DNA of 43,609 nucleotides from Acidimicrobiales bacterium. Lineage in GTDB: Bacteria; Actinomycetota; Acidimicrobiia; Acidimicrobiales; JAHWLA01. The stretch lies in the NCBI GenBank assembly GCA_035536915.1, contig DATLNE010000005.1, positions 1 to 43,609 of the forward strand. Reading direction: 5' to 3'. Of this stretch, positions 27,586-35,609 are shown in pieces (position 1 is the first letter of the stretch; each line of letters starts with the position of its first letter). A program made the position numbers and the translations under genes. The notes beneath the pieces are model-generated. The model was given only the letters and a program-made list of their open reading frames with translations, was not told where the DNA came from and ran no database searches.

Positions 27586-28947
27586 GTGGCTGTGCGTTTC
27601 GTGATCATCGGCGGCGGACCGGCAGGCGTGCAGGCGGCGACGCATGCCGCCCGGCTGGGTGCGGAGGTGACCGTCGTCGAGCGCGACGTGCTGGGCGGTT
27701 CCGCCAACCTGTGGGACTGCATCCCCTCCAAGGCGATGATCGCCACCGGCGGCGCCATGTCGCTCACTCGGCGGGCCGAGGGCATGGGGTTGTCGAAGCT
27801 GGAGGCCACCCTCGACTTCGAGGCGCTCAAGGCCCGCATCACCGCCATCAGCGAGCACCTGTGCCGGTCCAACACGCAACTGCTGGCCAGCCAGGGCGTG
27901 CGGGTGATCCGCGGCACCGCTCGGCTCAAGGGCCCGCACGAGGTGGTCGTGGAGACCGACGACGGCGGCATGGAGGAACTGTCGGCCGACGCCGTGCTGC
28001 TGTCGACCGGCTCCCGGCCCCGCATCCCCGACTGGGCCGAGCCCGACGGCGTGCGCCTGCTCACCACCCGCCACGCCTACCCGCCGCCCGTGCTGCCCGA
28101 GCACCTGGTGGTGATCGGATCGGGCGTGACCGGCGTGGAGTTCGTGCACATGTTCCGCTCGTTCGGCTCCAAGGTCAGCCTCATCGTGAGCCGCCAGCAG
28201 GTGCTGCCGCAGAAGGACGCCGAGGTGGCCGCCGCCTTGGAGGACGACTTCCTGGCCACCGGCGTGTCGCTCTACAAGGGCGCCCGGGCGGTGGGCATCG
28301 ACATCGAGAGCGACGGGGTGACCGTGCGCTGTGACGACGGCCGCGTGGTGCGGGGTTCGCATGCCCTCTTGGCCATCGGCTTGGTGCCGAACTCGGAGGC
28401 GCTGGGGCTGGAGGCGGCGGGTGTCGAGGTCAACGGCGGGTACGTGCCGGTGAACCACCACTGCCAATCCAACGTGCCGCATATCTATGCAGCCGGCGAC
28501 CTGTCGGGCAAGCTGCCGCTGGCGTCGGTGGCCTCCATGCAGGGCCGCAAGGTGGCCGAGCACGTGATGGGGCTGCACACCCGCCAGCACCGCCACCTCG
28601 ACTACGAGAAGGCGGCCTCGGCCATCTTCACCGAGCCCGAGATCGCCGATGTGGGCCTCGCCGAGGCCGAGGCGTTTGCCTTCGGCCGCAAGATCCGGGT
28701 GACCAAGGTGCCGTTCGCCGCCAACGCCCGGGCGCTGATCGACGGCGACCCGCGGGGCTTCGTGAAGATCGTCTCCGACCCCGCCACCGGCGTGGTGCTG
28801 GGCGGGTCGATCGTGGGCCGAGGGGCCTCCGAGCTCATCTCGGTCATCGCCCTCGCCGTGACTGCGGGCCTCAAGGTGACCGACATTCTGGAGAGCTTGT
28901 TGGTGCACCCGGCCTTGGCCGAAGCCCTAGCCGACGCGGCTGAGTAG
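27586..28947 (+). CDS. lpdA: LpdA-type pyridine nucleotide-disulfide oxidoreductase fold, one active-site Cys missing
   Basis: A 453-residue two-dinucleotide-binding flavoprotein. FAD motif IIGGGPAGVQAATHAARLGA starts at residue 7, the NAD(P) motif VVIGSGVTGVEFVHMF is near 182, and IYAAGDLSGKLPLASVA is the second FAD contact. The redox-disulfide segment, CLNVGCIPSK in lipoamide dehydrogenases, here reads ANLWDCIPSK: A40 replaces the first Cys and only C45 remains. M. tuberculosis LpdA (Rv3303c), an NAD(P)H quinone reductase, has the same kind of loss, so quinone or dye reduction is more likely than lipoamide oxidation. The C-terminal HPALAE keeps His-Pro and Glu. No 2-oxoacid dehydrogenase genes are near. 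The 3' end overlaps the convergent M20 gene by 21 bases. Confidence 0.85.
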   Translation: MAVRFVIIGGGPAGVQAATHAARLGAEVTVVERDVLGGSANLWDCIPSKAMIATGGAMSLTRRAEGMGLSKLEATLDFEALKARITAISEHLCRSNTQLLASQGVRVIRGTARLKGPHEVVVETDDGGMEELSADAVLLSTGSRPRIPDWAEPDGVRLLTTRHAYPPPVLPEHLVVIGSGVTGVEFVHMFRSFGSKVSLIVSRQQVLPQKDAEVAAALEDDFLATGVSLYKGARAVGIDIESDGVTVRCDDGRVVRGSHALLAIGLVPNSEALGLEAAGVEVNGGYVPVNHHCQSNVPHIYAAGDLSGKLPLASVASMQGRKVAEHVMGLHTRQHRHLDYEKAASAIFTEPEIADVGLAEAEAFAFGRKIRVTKVPFAANARALIDGDPRGFVKIVSDPATGVVLGGSIVGRGASELISVIALAVTAGLKVTDILESLLVHPALAEALADAAE

Positions 28948-30087
28948 TCGACTCCGCTGGGCTTGGTCGCCCGCGAGGTCGATCACCGTCCAGGCCATGG
29001 CGGCGGCGCCGTCGAGGGCGGCCTTGTCGGCCTCCGGCGTGGCGCAGAAGGCGGCGAACTCGGGCTGGTGGTTCGACACCGGGTAGGTGTTGAGCCCGAG
29101 CATGGGGTGGATGGTGGGCAGCGCCAGCGACACGTTGGCCATGTCGGTGGAGCCCGCCATCTTCTCCAGCAGGTCGCCGACGTCGGGGAATGTGCGGCCC
29201 AGGTCCTGCGCGTTGCGCTTGTAGACCGCGGCCATCTCCACGTCGTGCACGAACTCCGAATACGGCGGCGACACCTGCACGATCTCGTACTCGCACCCCG
29301 TGGCGATCGCACCCGCTTCGAAGCACTTGTAGACGCGGGGCTCGAGCTCGGCCAGCTTCTCCAGCGTCTTCTCCCGCACGTACCACTTGCCGCTGGTGTG
29401 GGCGGGCACCACGTTGGGGGCGTCGCCGCCGTGGGTGACGATGCCGTGGATGCGGGCGTCATGCGAGATGTGCTGGCGCAGCAGCCCGATGGCCGTCTGG
29501 GCCACGGTGAGAGCGTCGGCGGCGTTGCGGCCCAGTTCGGGGAAGGCCGAAGCGTGGGCCTCTTTGCCCGTGTAGTGCACGTCGACGTGGGCTACCGCCA
29601 GGCACGGCATGTGGTCGGACTCGATGGGGGTGGGGTGCACCATCATCGAGGCGTGGACGCCGTCGAAGGCGCCCCGTTCCAACATGAGGATCTTGCCGCC
29701 CCCGCCTTCCTCGGCCGGGGTGCCGAACACCTTGACGGTGATGCCGAGGTCGTCGGCCAAGGCCGCCAAGGCGAGGCCGGCCCCGACGCCGGCGGCGGCG
29801 ATCACGTTGTGGCCGCACGCGTGGCCGACGCCGGGCAGGGCGTCGTACTCGGCACAGATGCCGATGGTCAGCGGCCCGCTGCCCGCGGTGGCGACGAAGG
29901 CCGTGGGCAGGTCGCACACCCCCGCCTCAACGGAAAAGCCGCCGGCGGTGAGCGCTTCGGCGCACCAGGCGGCGGCTTGTTCCTCTTCGAAGGAGGTCTC
30001 GGGGTTGGCGTGGATGCGATGGCTCAGGTCGAGCAGGGCCGTTTCCGCCCCGCCGACGATGTCCTTCGCCGCGGCCTTGGCGTCCAT
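28927..30087 (-). CDS. M20-family amidohydrolase (AbgB/aminoacylase-like)
   Basis: A 386-residue dinuclear-metal hydrolase. The metal motif GHACGHN is at 88-94, EEGGGG at 126-131, and MMVHPTP and HASAFPELGRNAADAL mark the later metal and dimer segments. Preceding ICAEYDALPGVGH is characteristic of the AbgA/AbgB and peptidase M20D branch, which cleaves amide bonds of N-acyl amino acids or p-aminobenzoyl-glutamate. A link to folate salvage is tempting because pabB and pabC lie 3 kb away, but it is only proximity. It is 10 bases after the biotin carboxylase gene in the same direction, so the two are probably co-transcribed. Confidence 0.87.
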   Translation of the reverse strand: MDAKAAAKDIVGGAETALLDLSHRIHANPETSFEEEQAAAWCAEALTAGGFSVEAGVCDLPTAFVATAGSGPLTIGICAEYDALPGVGHACGHNVIAAAGVGAGLALAALADDLGITVKVFGTPAEEGGGGKILMLERGAFDGVHASMMVHPTPIESDHMPCLAVAHVDVHYTGKEAHASAFPELGRNAADALTVAQTAIGLLRQHISHDARIHGIVTHGGDAPNVVPAHTSGKWYVREKTLEKLAELEPRVYKCFEAGAIATGCEYEIVQVSPPYSEFVHDVEMAAVYKRNAQDLGRTFPDVGDLLEKMAGSTDMANVSLALPTIHPMLGLNTYPVSNHQPEFAAFCATPEADKAALDGAAAMAWTVIDLAGDQAQRSRLLSRVG

Positions 30088-30097
30088 GCCCTCCGGT

Positions 30098-31885
30098 CTA
30101 CTCGATCACCGCCACAACGTCGCCCGCTCCCACCGTGTCGCCGGGCTTGACCTTGATCTCCTTGATCGTGCCCGCCTTCTCGGCGTTGACGTTGTTCTCC
30201 ATCTTCATGGCCTCGAGCACGCAGATGGGCTGGCCCACCTCGACGGCGTCGCCCGCCTCGACCAGCACCTTGACGATGGTGCCCTGCATGGGGACGCTGA
30301 CGTTGCCCGAGCCTGCGGCACCGCCGGCACCGGACCCACCGCCCGCCCGGGGGCGGGGACGAGGCGCACCGGCCGCACCGGCACCGGCGCCGGTGGTCAC
30401 CACGGCGGCGGGCACGTCGGGCACCCACAACTTCACCGAGTAACGCTTGCCGTTGACCTCCACGTCGACGTCGCGCTGCACCTTGGCGGGCTCGCCCTCT
30501 TCGGCGGCGGGCGGCGCGGCGGGGGCGGGAAGCTCCAGCGTGGAGAAGTCGAGGCGCTCCTCCACCCACTTGGTGGAGTGCTCGCCTGCGATGAAGTCCT
30601 CGTGGCCGAGGATGGCGAGGTGGGCGGGGATGGTGGTGGCCACGCCCTCGATCTCGGTCTCCTCCAAGGCCCGGATCATGCGCTTGCGGGCCGACTCGCG
30701 GTCGGGGCCCCACACGATGAGCTTGGCGATGAGGTTGTCGTAGTACTGGCTGACGGCGTCACCCTCGTCGTAGCCCGCGTCGGTGCGGGTGCCGAAGCCG
30801 TCGGGGCGGCGGAAGCGGGTGATGGTGCCGGGGCTGGGCAGGAAGCGACCGCCTGCCGGGTTCTCGGCGTTGAGGCGGCACTCGATGGCGTGGCCGGTGC
30901 GCACGATGTCGTCCTGGGTGAACGGCAGCGGCTCGCCCGCGGCGATGTGGAGCTGTAGCGCCACCAGGTCCATCCCGGTCACCATCTCGGTGACGGGGTG
31001 CTCGACCTGCAGGCGGGTGTTCATCTCCAGGAAGAAGAAGTCGCCGTCCTGGTAGAGGAACTCGACGGTGCCCGCGTTGACGTAGCCGGTGGCTTTGGCC
31101 ACCTTGACCGCCGCTTCGCCCATGGCCTGGCGGATCTCGTCGGGGAAGTCGGGGGCGGGGCTTTCCTCGATCAGCTTCTGGTGGCGGCGCTGGGCCGAGC
31201 AGTCGCGCTCGCCCAGCCACACGGCGTTGCCCTGTGTGTCGGCGAACACCTGCATCTCGATGTGGCGGGGCCACGTGAGGTAGCGCTCGATGTAGCACTC
31301 GTCGCGGCCGAAGGCGCCCTTGGCCTCACGCTGGGCGGAGGCCAGCAGTTCGGCGGCCTTGTCGGCCGAGGGCACGACCTTCATGCCGCGGCCGCCGCCG
31401 CCGTAGGCCGCCTTGATGGCGACGGGCCAGCCGTGCTCGTTGCCGAAGGCGATGACGTCGTCGGCGTCGGTGAGGAACTCGTTGGTGCCGGGCACGCCGT
31501 CGACGCCCGCCTTCTGGGCGGCGATGCGGCTGCTCACCTTGTCGCCCATGACCTCGATGGCCTCGGGGGGCGGGCCGATGAACGTCACGCCCTTGGCGGT
31601 GATGGCCCGGGCGAAGTCGACGTTCTCCGAGAAGAAGCCGTAGCCGGGGTGGACGGCGTCGGCGCCGCTGCGTTCGACGACGTCGAGGATGGCCTCGGTG
31701 TTGAGGTAGCTCTCGGCGGCGGTCTGCCCGCCGAGGGCGTACGCCTCGTCGGCCAGGCGCACGTGCAGTGCGGTGCGGTCGAGTTCCGAGTAGACGGCGA
31801 CGGTTGCGATTCCGAGCTCGCGGCAGGTGCGGATGACTCGCACCGCAATCTCGCCGCGGTTCGCGATGAGGACCTTGTTCAGCAT
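30098..31885 (-). CDS. accA3: Acyl-CoA carboxylase alpha subunit: biotin carboxylase fused to biotin carboxyl carrier
   Basis: It carboxylates its own biotin with ATP and bicarbonate for transfer to acetyl- or propionyl-CoA. The 595 residues run from LNKVLIANRGEIAVRVIRTC through the ATP-grasp loop AAYGGGGRGMKVV, the HIEMQVFADTQGN and ERDCSAQRRHQKLIEE segments and FLEMNTRLQVEHPVTEM, to a Gly/Ala/Pro linker and the C-terminal carrier domain with the biotinylation motif EAMKMEN. This is the actinobacterial AccA/PccA layout. No carboxyltransferase (accD/pccB) gene is in the window. ATG 31885 gives the conserved start; ATG 31894 would abut birA exactly. Head-to-head placement with birA fits its need for biotinylation. 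Confidence 0.94.
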   Translation of the reverse strand: MLNKVLIANRGEIAVRVIRTCRELGIATVAVYSELDRTALHVRLADEAYALGGQTAAESYLNTEAILDVVERSGADAVHPGYGFFSENVDFARAITAKGVTFIGPPPEAIEVMGDKVSSRIAAQKAGVDGVPGTNEFLTDADDVIAFGNEHGWPVAIKAAYGGGGRGMKVVPSADKAAELLASAQREAKGAFGRDECYIERYLTWPRHIEMQVFADTQGNAVWLGERDCSAQRRHQKLIEESPAPDFPDEIRQAMGEAAVKVAKATGYVNAGTVEFLYQDGDFFFLEMNTRLQVEHPVTEMVTGMDLVALQLHIAAGEPLPFTQDDIVRTGHAIECRLNAENPAGGRFLPSPGTITRFRRPDGFGTRTDAGYDEGDAVSQYYDNLIAKLIVWGPDRESARKRMIRALEETEIEGVATTIPAHLAILGHEDFIAGEHSTKWVEERLDFSTLELPAPAAPPAAEEGEPAKVQRDVDVEVNGKRYSVKLWVPDVPAAVVTTGAGAGAAGAPRPRPRAGGGSGAGGAAGSGNVSVPMQGTIVKVLVEAGDAVEVGQPICVLEAMKMENNVNAEKAGTIKEIKVKPGDTVGAGDVVAVIE

Positions 31886-31894
31886 GGTGGCCAT

Positions 31895-32572
31895 ATGGTT
31901 GCAGCCGTGGTCGCCCGCAGGGAATTCGAGGTCCGCCGGTTCGAGTCGATCGACTCCACCAACCGCTACCTGCTCGACCAAGCGCGGGCCGGCGCGCCCG
32001 AGGGCGTGGTGGCGGTGGCCGACCACCAGACGGCAGGACGGGGGCGGCTGGGACGGGTGTGGGAGGCGCCGCCGGGGTCGTCGTTGTTGTGCTCGGTGCT
32101 GCTGCGGCCCGACCTGCCGCCGGAGCGGCTGCACCTGGCGGTGGCGGTGGTGGCGCTGGCCGCTCGCGACGCGCTGGGCGGGCTGCCGTCGCTCAAGTGG
32201 CCCAACGACCTGCTGGTCGACGACCGCAAGCTGGCGGGCGTGCTGGCCGAGGCCGACCTGCCTGCGGTGGTGGTGGGCATCGGCATCAACCTGACGTGGG
32301 CACCGCCCGGGGCGGCGTGCGTGGGGCCGGAGGCCGACCGCGAGGTTGTCCTGGACGCTCTGTTGTCGTCACTGGCGTCGATGTACGGCGACTGGGCGCT
32401 GGTGGCGTCGCGGTATGCGGCCGAGTGCTCGACGGTGGGACGCCGGGTGCGAGTGGAACTGGCGGGCGAGACGTTCGAGGGCGTCGCCACGGCGGTCACG
32501 CCGGAGGGCCACCTCGTGGTCGACGGCCGGACCGTCACCGCGGGCGACGTCGTCCACCTCCGCCCCGCCTGA
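31895..32572 (+). CDS. birA: Biotin-protein ligase, without DNA-binding domain
   Basis: It activates biotin as biotinyl-AMP and attaches it to the carrier lysine of carboxylases. The 225-residue protein has the STN motif (21-23), biotin loop AGRGRLGRVWEAPPGSSLL beginning at 47, KWPNDLLVDDRKLAGVLAE (101-119) and a C-terminal SH3-like domain (about 175-225, VGRRVRVELAGETFEGVATA). The helix-turn-helix domain of E. coli BirA is absent, so it is a monofunctional class I ligase and not a repressor. The ATG shares the sequence CATATG with a possible start of the carboxylase gene on the other strand; GTG 31907 is an alternative start. It ends in a hairpin shared with pabC. Confidence 0.93.
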   Translation: MVAAVVARREFEVRRFESIDSTNRYLLDQARAGAPEGVVAVADHQTAGRGRLGRVWEAPPGSSLLCSVLLRPDLPPERLHLAVAVVALAARDALGGLPSLKWPNDLLVDDRKLAGVLAEADLPAVVVGIGINLTWAPPGAACVGPEADREVVLDALLSSLASMYGDWALVASRYAAECSTVGRRVRVELAGETFEGVATAVTPEGHLVVDGRTVTAGDVVHLRPA

Positions 32573-32594
32573 CCCGCCGTCAGAACGGGTCAGG
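32568..32594. terminator. Inverted repeat covering the stop codons of birA and pabC
   Basis: CCTGACCCG and CGGGTCAGG, 9-base arms with a 9-base loop, lie symmetrically over the two convergent stop codons (TGA at 32570-32572, and TGA of the minus strand at 32592-32590). Probably a bidirectional terminator. Confidence 0.6.
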
Positions 32595-33411
32595 GGTCGA
32601 GGTCGCGGGCGGCGAGGGCGGCGAAGGCCTCGGCCGCCTCGGTGGTGACCGGGCCAGGCGCGACCGGCAGCACCTTGCCGTCGACCGCCCGCACCGGCTG
32701 CACCTCCCGGGTGGTGGAGGTGAGGAACGCTTCGTCGGCCTCGGCCAGCGCCTCGACGGGCACGTCCTCCTCGACGGCGCCGGTCAGCTCGATGACGAGG
32801 TTGCGCGTCACGCCGGCCAAGCAGCCCGACGAAAGCGGCGGCGTGAGCAGGCGGCCCCCGGTCACCAGGAACACGTTGGTGCCCGTCCCCTCGCACAGGT
32901 TCCCCGCCAGGTTGGCGAAGATCGCCTCGCTGGCCCCCCGCTCGTTGGCGTAGGCGAGGGCGACCACGTTCTCGCCGTACGACGTCGTCTTCAGCCCGGC
33001 CAGCGCGCCCCGTTCGTTGCGGGGCCACGGGACGACGACCACATCGGTGGTGGGCGGCCACGGCCGCAGTTCGCCGGCGGCGACGATGACCAGCGGGTCG
33101 GCCGTCCCTCGCTCGGAGCCCAGCGGCGACGGGCCGCCGGTGAGGGTGATGCGCAGGCGACCGTCGCGCACGTCGTTGGCGGCGATGACCTCGTCGAGGG
33201 CGGTGCGCAGGTCGTCGGCGTCGGGCATGGGCAGGCCCAGCCCCTTGGCCGAGAACGCCAGCCGTTCGAGGTGGCGGCGCACGGCGAAGGGCCGGCCGTC
33301 GTAGACCTTGAGCGTCTCGAACACGCCGTCGCCGGTGAGCAGCCCGTGGTCGAACGGCGAGACCCGGGCCTCGGCCTCGTCGCACAGGCCCCCGTTGACC
33401 CACACCTTCAC
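32590..33411 (-). CDS. pabC: Class IV PLP aminotransferase, probable aminodeoxychorismate lyase
   Basis: It would convert 4-amino-4-deoxychorismate to p-aminobenzoate and pyruvate for folate. The 273-residue protein shows the class IV fold: VWVNGGLCDEAEARVSPFDH and GLLTGDGVFETLKVYDGRPF at the N-terminus, the PLP lysine K141 in AGLKTTSYGENV, the EGTGTNVFLV phosphate-cup motif and GCLAGVTRN. Branched-chain aminotransferase and D-amino acid aminotransferase share this fold, so function rests on context: the GTG start overlaps the pabB stop by 4 bases (GTGA). No pabA is in the window. Confidence 0.85.
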   Translation of the reverse strand: MKVWVNGGLCDEAEARVSPFDHGLLTGDGVFETLKVYDGRPFAVRRHLERLAFSAKGLGLPMPDADDLRTALDEVIAANDVRDGRLRITLTGGPSPLGSERGTADPLVIVAAGELRPWPPTTDVVVVPWPRNERGALAGLKTTSYGENVVALAYANERGASEAIFANLAGNLCEGTGTNVFLVTGGRLLTPPLSSGCLAGVTRNLVIELTGAVEEDVPVEALAEADEAFLTSTTREVQPVRAVDGKVLPVAPGPVTTEAAEAFAALAARDLDP

Positions 33412-34397
33412 GACGACACCACCGACAGCAGGCGGCGAGCCTTCAACTCGGTCTCCTCCCATTCGCCCTCGGGCGACGAGTCCCACGTGATGCCCCCACC
33501 GGTACCCAGGTGCAGTTCGCCGCCCTCCAGCCAGAAGGTGCGGATGGCGACGTTGAGGTCGCCCCGCCGGCGGTCGGCGTCGACCCAGCCGACGGCTCCG
33601 CAGTAGGGGCCCCGGTCGACCGGTTCGAGCTTGCCGATGATGTCGAGGGCGGCCAGCTTCGGCGCCCCCGTCACCGACCCCGGCGGGAACGTGGCGTCGA
33701 GCAGTTCGCCCCACGTGGTGTGCGGGCGCAGGCGGGCGGTCACGGTCGAGACGAGGTGAACGAGGCCGGGGTGCTCTTCCGTCTCGCACAGGCCGGGCAC
33801 CTCGACAGAGCCGTACTCGGCGACGCGCCCGAGGTCGTTGCGTACGAGGTCGACGATCATCACGTTCTCGGCCCGGTCCTTGGCCAGGAAGCCCTCGGCG
33901 GTCGACGCCGTGCCCTTGATGGGCCGGGACTCGACCAGGTCGCCGTCGCGCCGCAGGAACCGCTCAGGCGAGGCGGAAGCGACGGCCACGCCGGGCACCC
34001 GCACCACCGCGCTGTAGGGCGCCGGGTTGCCGACGGCGAGGGCAGCGCCGAGGGCGGCCACGTCGGCGCCGGGGGGCGCGGGCGCCGAGAGCCGCCGGCA
34101 CAGGTTCACCTGGTAGACGTCGCCCGCGGCGATGGCGTCGCGGATGACCTCGACGCCGTGGCAGAAGGCGGCGCGGTCGAGCGAGGTGCGCCACGCGTCG
34201 GCCCGAGGGCCTTGCCACGGCGGCCCAGGCCACGGGCGGGCGGGTCGCACGTCGTCGAAGCGGGCGCAGGTGATGTCGCCTTCGAAGGTGACGACGACGG
34301 CCCAGAACCCGTGCGAGTCGAGGGCGCTCACGTCGGACGTCACGTCACGGAGGCCGGTGGCCAGGTGGCCGCCGACGACCGCCAAAGGAGGGGCCAT
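33408..34397 (-). CDS. pabB: Aminodeoxychorismate synthase component I
   Basis: It aminates chorismate to 4-amino-4-deoxychorismate, the first step to p-aminobenzoate. The chorismate-binding domain has YQVNLCRRLSA, SASPERFLRR, SRPIKGTAST (catalytic-site Lys), DLVRNDLGRVAEYGSV, PPGSVTGAPK and YCGAVGWVD. At 329 residues it is shorter than E. coli PabB (about 450), having little of the N-terminal subdomain. The PIKGT motif favours PabB over anthranilate or isochorismate synthases. It is first in a two-gene operon with pabC (4-base overlap) and divergent from the acyl-CoA dehydrogenase. Confidence 0.9.
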   Translation of the reverse strand: MAPPLAVVGGHLATGLRDVTSDVSALDSHGFWAVVVTFEGDITCARFDDVRPARPWPGPPWQGPRADAWRTSLDRAAFCHGVEVIRDAIAAGDVYQVNLCRRLSAPAPPGADVAALGAALAVGNPAPYSAVVRVPGVAVASASPERFLRRDGDLVESRPIKGTASTAEGFLAKDRAENVMIVDLVRNDLGRVAEYGSVEVPGLCETEEHPGLVHLVSTVTARLRPHTTWGELLDATFPPGSVTGAPKLAALDIIGKLEPVDRGPYCGAVGWVDADRRRGDLNVAIRTFWLEGGELHLGTGGGITWDSSPEGEWEETELKARRLLSVVSS

Positions 34398-34409
34398 CGA
34401 CGCTCAGCC

Positions 34410-34415
34410 TACGAT
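34410..34415 (+). promoter_or_regulatory. Candidate -10 hexamer TACGAT for the acyl-CoA dehydrogenase
   Basis: TACGAT ends 6 bases before ATG 34422 in the 24-base gap to divergent pabB. The gap leaves no room for a leader, so a leaderless transcript is expected. Confidence 0.45.
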
Positions 34416-34421
34416 TCGCCC

Positions 34422-35564
34422 ATGTACGTCGAGTTCTCGGCTGAGCAGGAGGCGTTCCGCAAGGTCGTTCGCGACTTCGCCGAGGCGGAGATCGCCCCGC
34501 ACGCCGAGGAGTGGGACCGCGACCACACGTTCCCCGTCGACACCGTGCGGGCCATGGGGGAACTGGGCCTGTTCGGGTTGCCGTTCCCCGAGGAGTACGG
34601 CGGCTCGGGCGCCGACTTCACCACCTTGTGCATCGCCATCGAGGAGCTGGGCCGAGTCGACCAGTCGATGGGCATCACGTTGGAGGCCGGCGTCGGCCTC
34701 GGCGCCGCGCCGATCTTCAACTTCGGCAACGAGGAGCAGAAGCAGCAGTGGCTCCCCGATTTGTGCGCCGGCCAGGCGTTGGCGGGCTTCGGCCTCACCG
34801 AGCCCGACGCGGGCAGCGATGCGGGTGCTACCCGCACCAAGGCCGAGGTCGTCGACGGCCAGTGGGTCATCGACGGGGCCAAGGCGTTCATCACCAACTC
34901 GGGCACGGCGATCACGTCGCTGGTGACGGTGACGGCCCGTACCGGGCCGGGGGAGATCAGCGCCATCATCGTGCCCGCGGGCACGCCCGGGTTCGTGGTG
35001 GAGCCGCCGTACCGGAAGATGGGCTGGCACGCCTCCGACACCCACGGGCTGCGTTTCGAGGGCTGCCGGGTGCCCGAGGCGAACCTGTTGGGGGAGCGGG
35101 GGCGGGGGTTCAAGCAGTTCCTGGCCACCCTCGACGACGGGCGCATCGCCATCGCCGCGCTGGCCGTGGGGTTGGCGCAGGCGTGCCTCGAGCAGTCGGT
35201 CGCCTACGCCAAGGAACGCCAGGCCTTCGGCGCGCCGATCGGCCGCTACCAGGCCGTGGCCTTCAAGTGCGCCGACCTCGCCGTCATGACCGAGAACGCC
35301 CGCAACATCACCTACAAGGCGGCGTGGCTCAAGGACACAGGCCGGCCGTTCAAGAAGGAAGCCGCCATGGCCAAGCTCTACGCCACCGAGGCGGCGGTGA
35401 CGGCCACCCGGGAGGCCACGCAGATCTTCGGCGGCTACGGCTTCATCGACGAGACGCCGGTGGCCCGCTTCTACCGCGACGCCAAGATCCTGGAGATCGG
35501 CGAGGGCACCTCCGAGATCCAGCGGCTGGTCATCAGCCGGGAGCTCGGCCTGCCCGTCAGCTAG
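34422..35564 (+). CDS. Acyl-CoA dehydrogenase
   Basis: An FAD enzyme that oxidises acyl-CoA to trans-2-enoyl-CoA. The 380 residues are the standard length for a short/medium-chain member. Signatures are GFGLTEPDAGSDAG, KAFITNSGTA, the RKMGWHASDTHGLRF substrate loop, QAFGAPIGRYQAVAFKCADL and, near the C-terminus, QIFGGYGFIDETPVARFYRD (in sequence) with the catalytic Glu in EIGEGTSEIQR. Chain length and branching specificity cannot be read from the sequence; butyryl-, isobutyryl- or short-branched acyl-CoA are possible. It is a single-gene unit between pabB (divergent) and the LCP operon. Confidence 0.93.
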   Translation: MYVEFSAEQEAFRKVVRDFAEAEIAPHAEEWDRDHTFPVDTVRAMGELGLFGLPFPEEYGGSGADFTTLCIAIEELGRVDQSMGITLEAGVGLGAAPIFNFGNEEQKQQWLPDLCAGQALAGFGLTEPDAGSDAGATRTKAEVVDGQWVIDGAKAFITNSGTAITSLVTVTARTGPGEISAIIVPAGTPGFVVEPPYRKMGWHASDTHGLRFEGCRVPEANLLGERGRGFKQFLATLDDGRIAIAALAVGLAQACLEQSVAYAKERQAFGAPIGRYQAVAFKCADLAVMTENARNITYKAAWLKDTGRPFKKEAAMAKLYATEAAVTATREATQIFGGYGFIDETPVARFYRDAKILEIGEGTSEIQRLVISRELGLPVS

Positions 35565-35597
35565 TCCTCCGACTGCCGATTTCCGGACCGCCGCTGC

Positions 35598-35603
35598 TAG
35601 CCT
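35598..35603 (+). promoter_or_regulatory. Candidate -10 hexamer TAGCCT for the cell-envelope operon
   Basis: TAGCCT ends 6 bases before GTG 35610, in the 45-base gap after the acyl-CoA dehydrogenase. It would be the promoter of the LCP-rml operon, read leaderless. Confidence 0.45.
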
Positions 35604-35609
35604 CGATGC

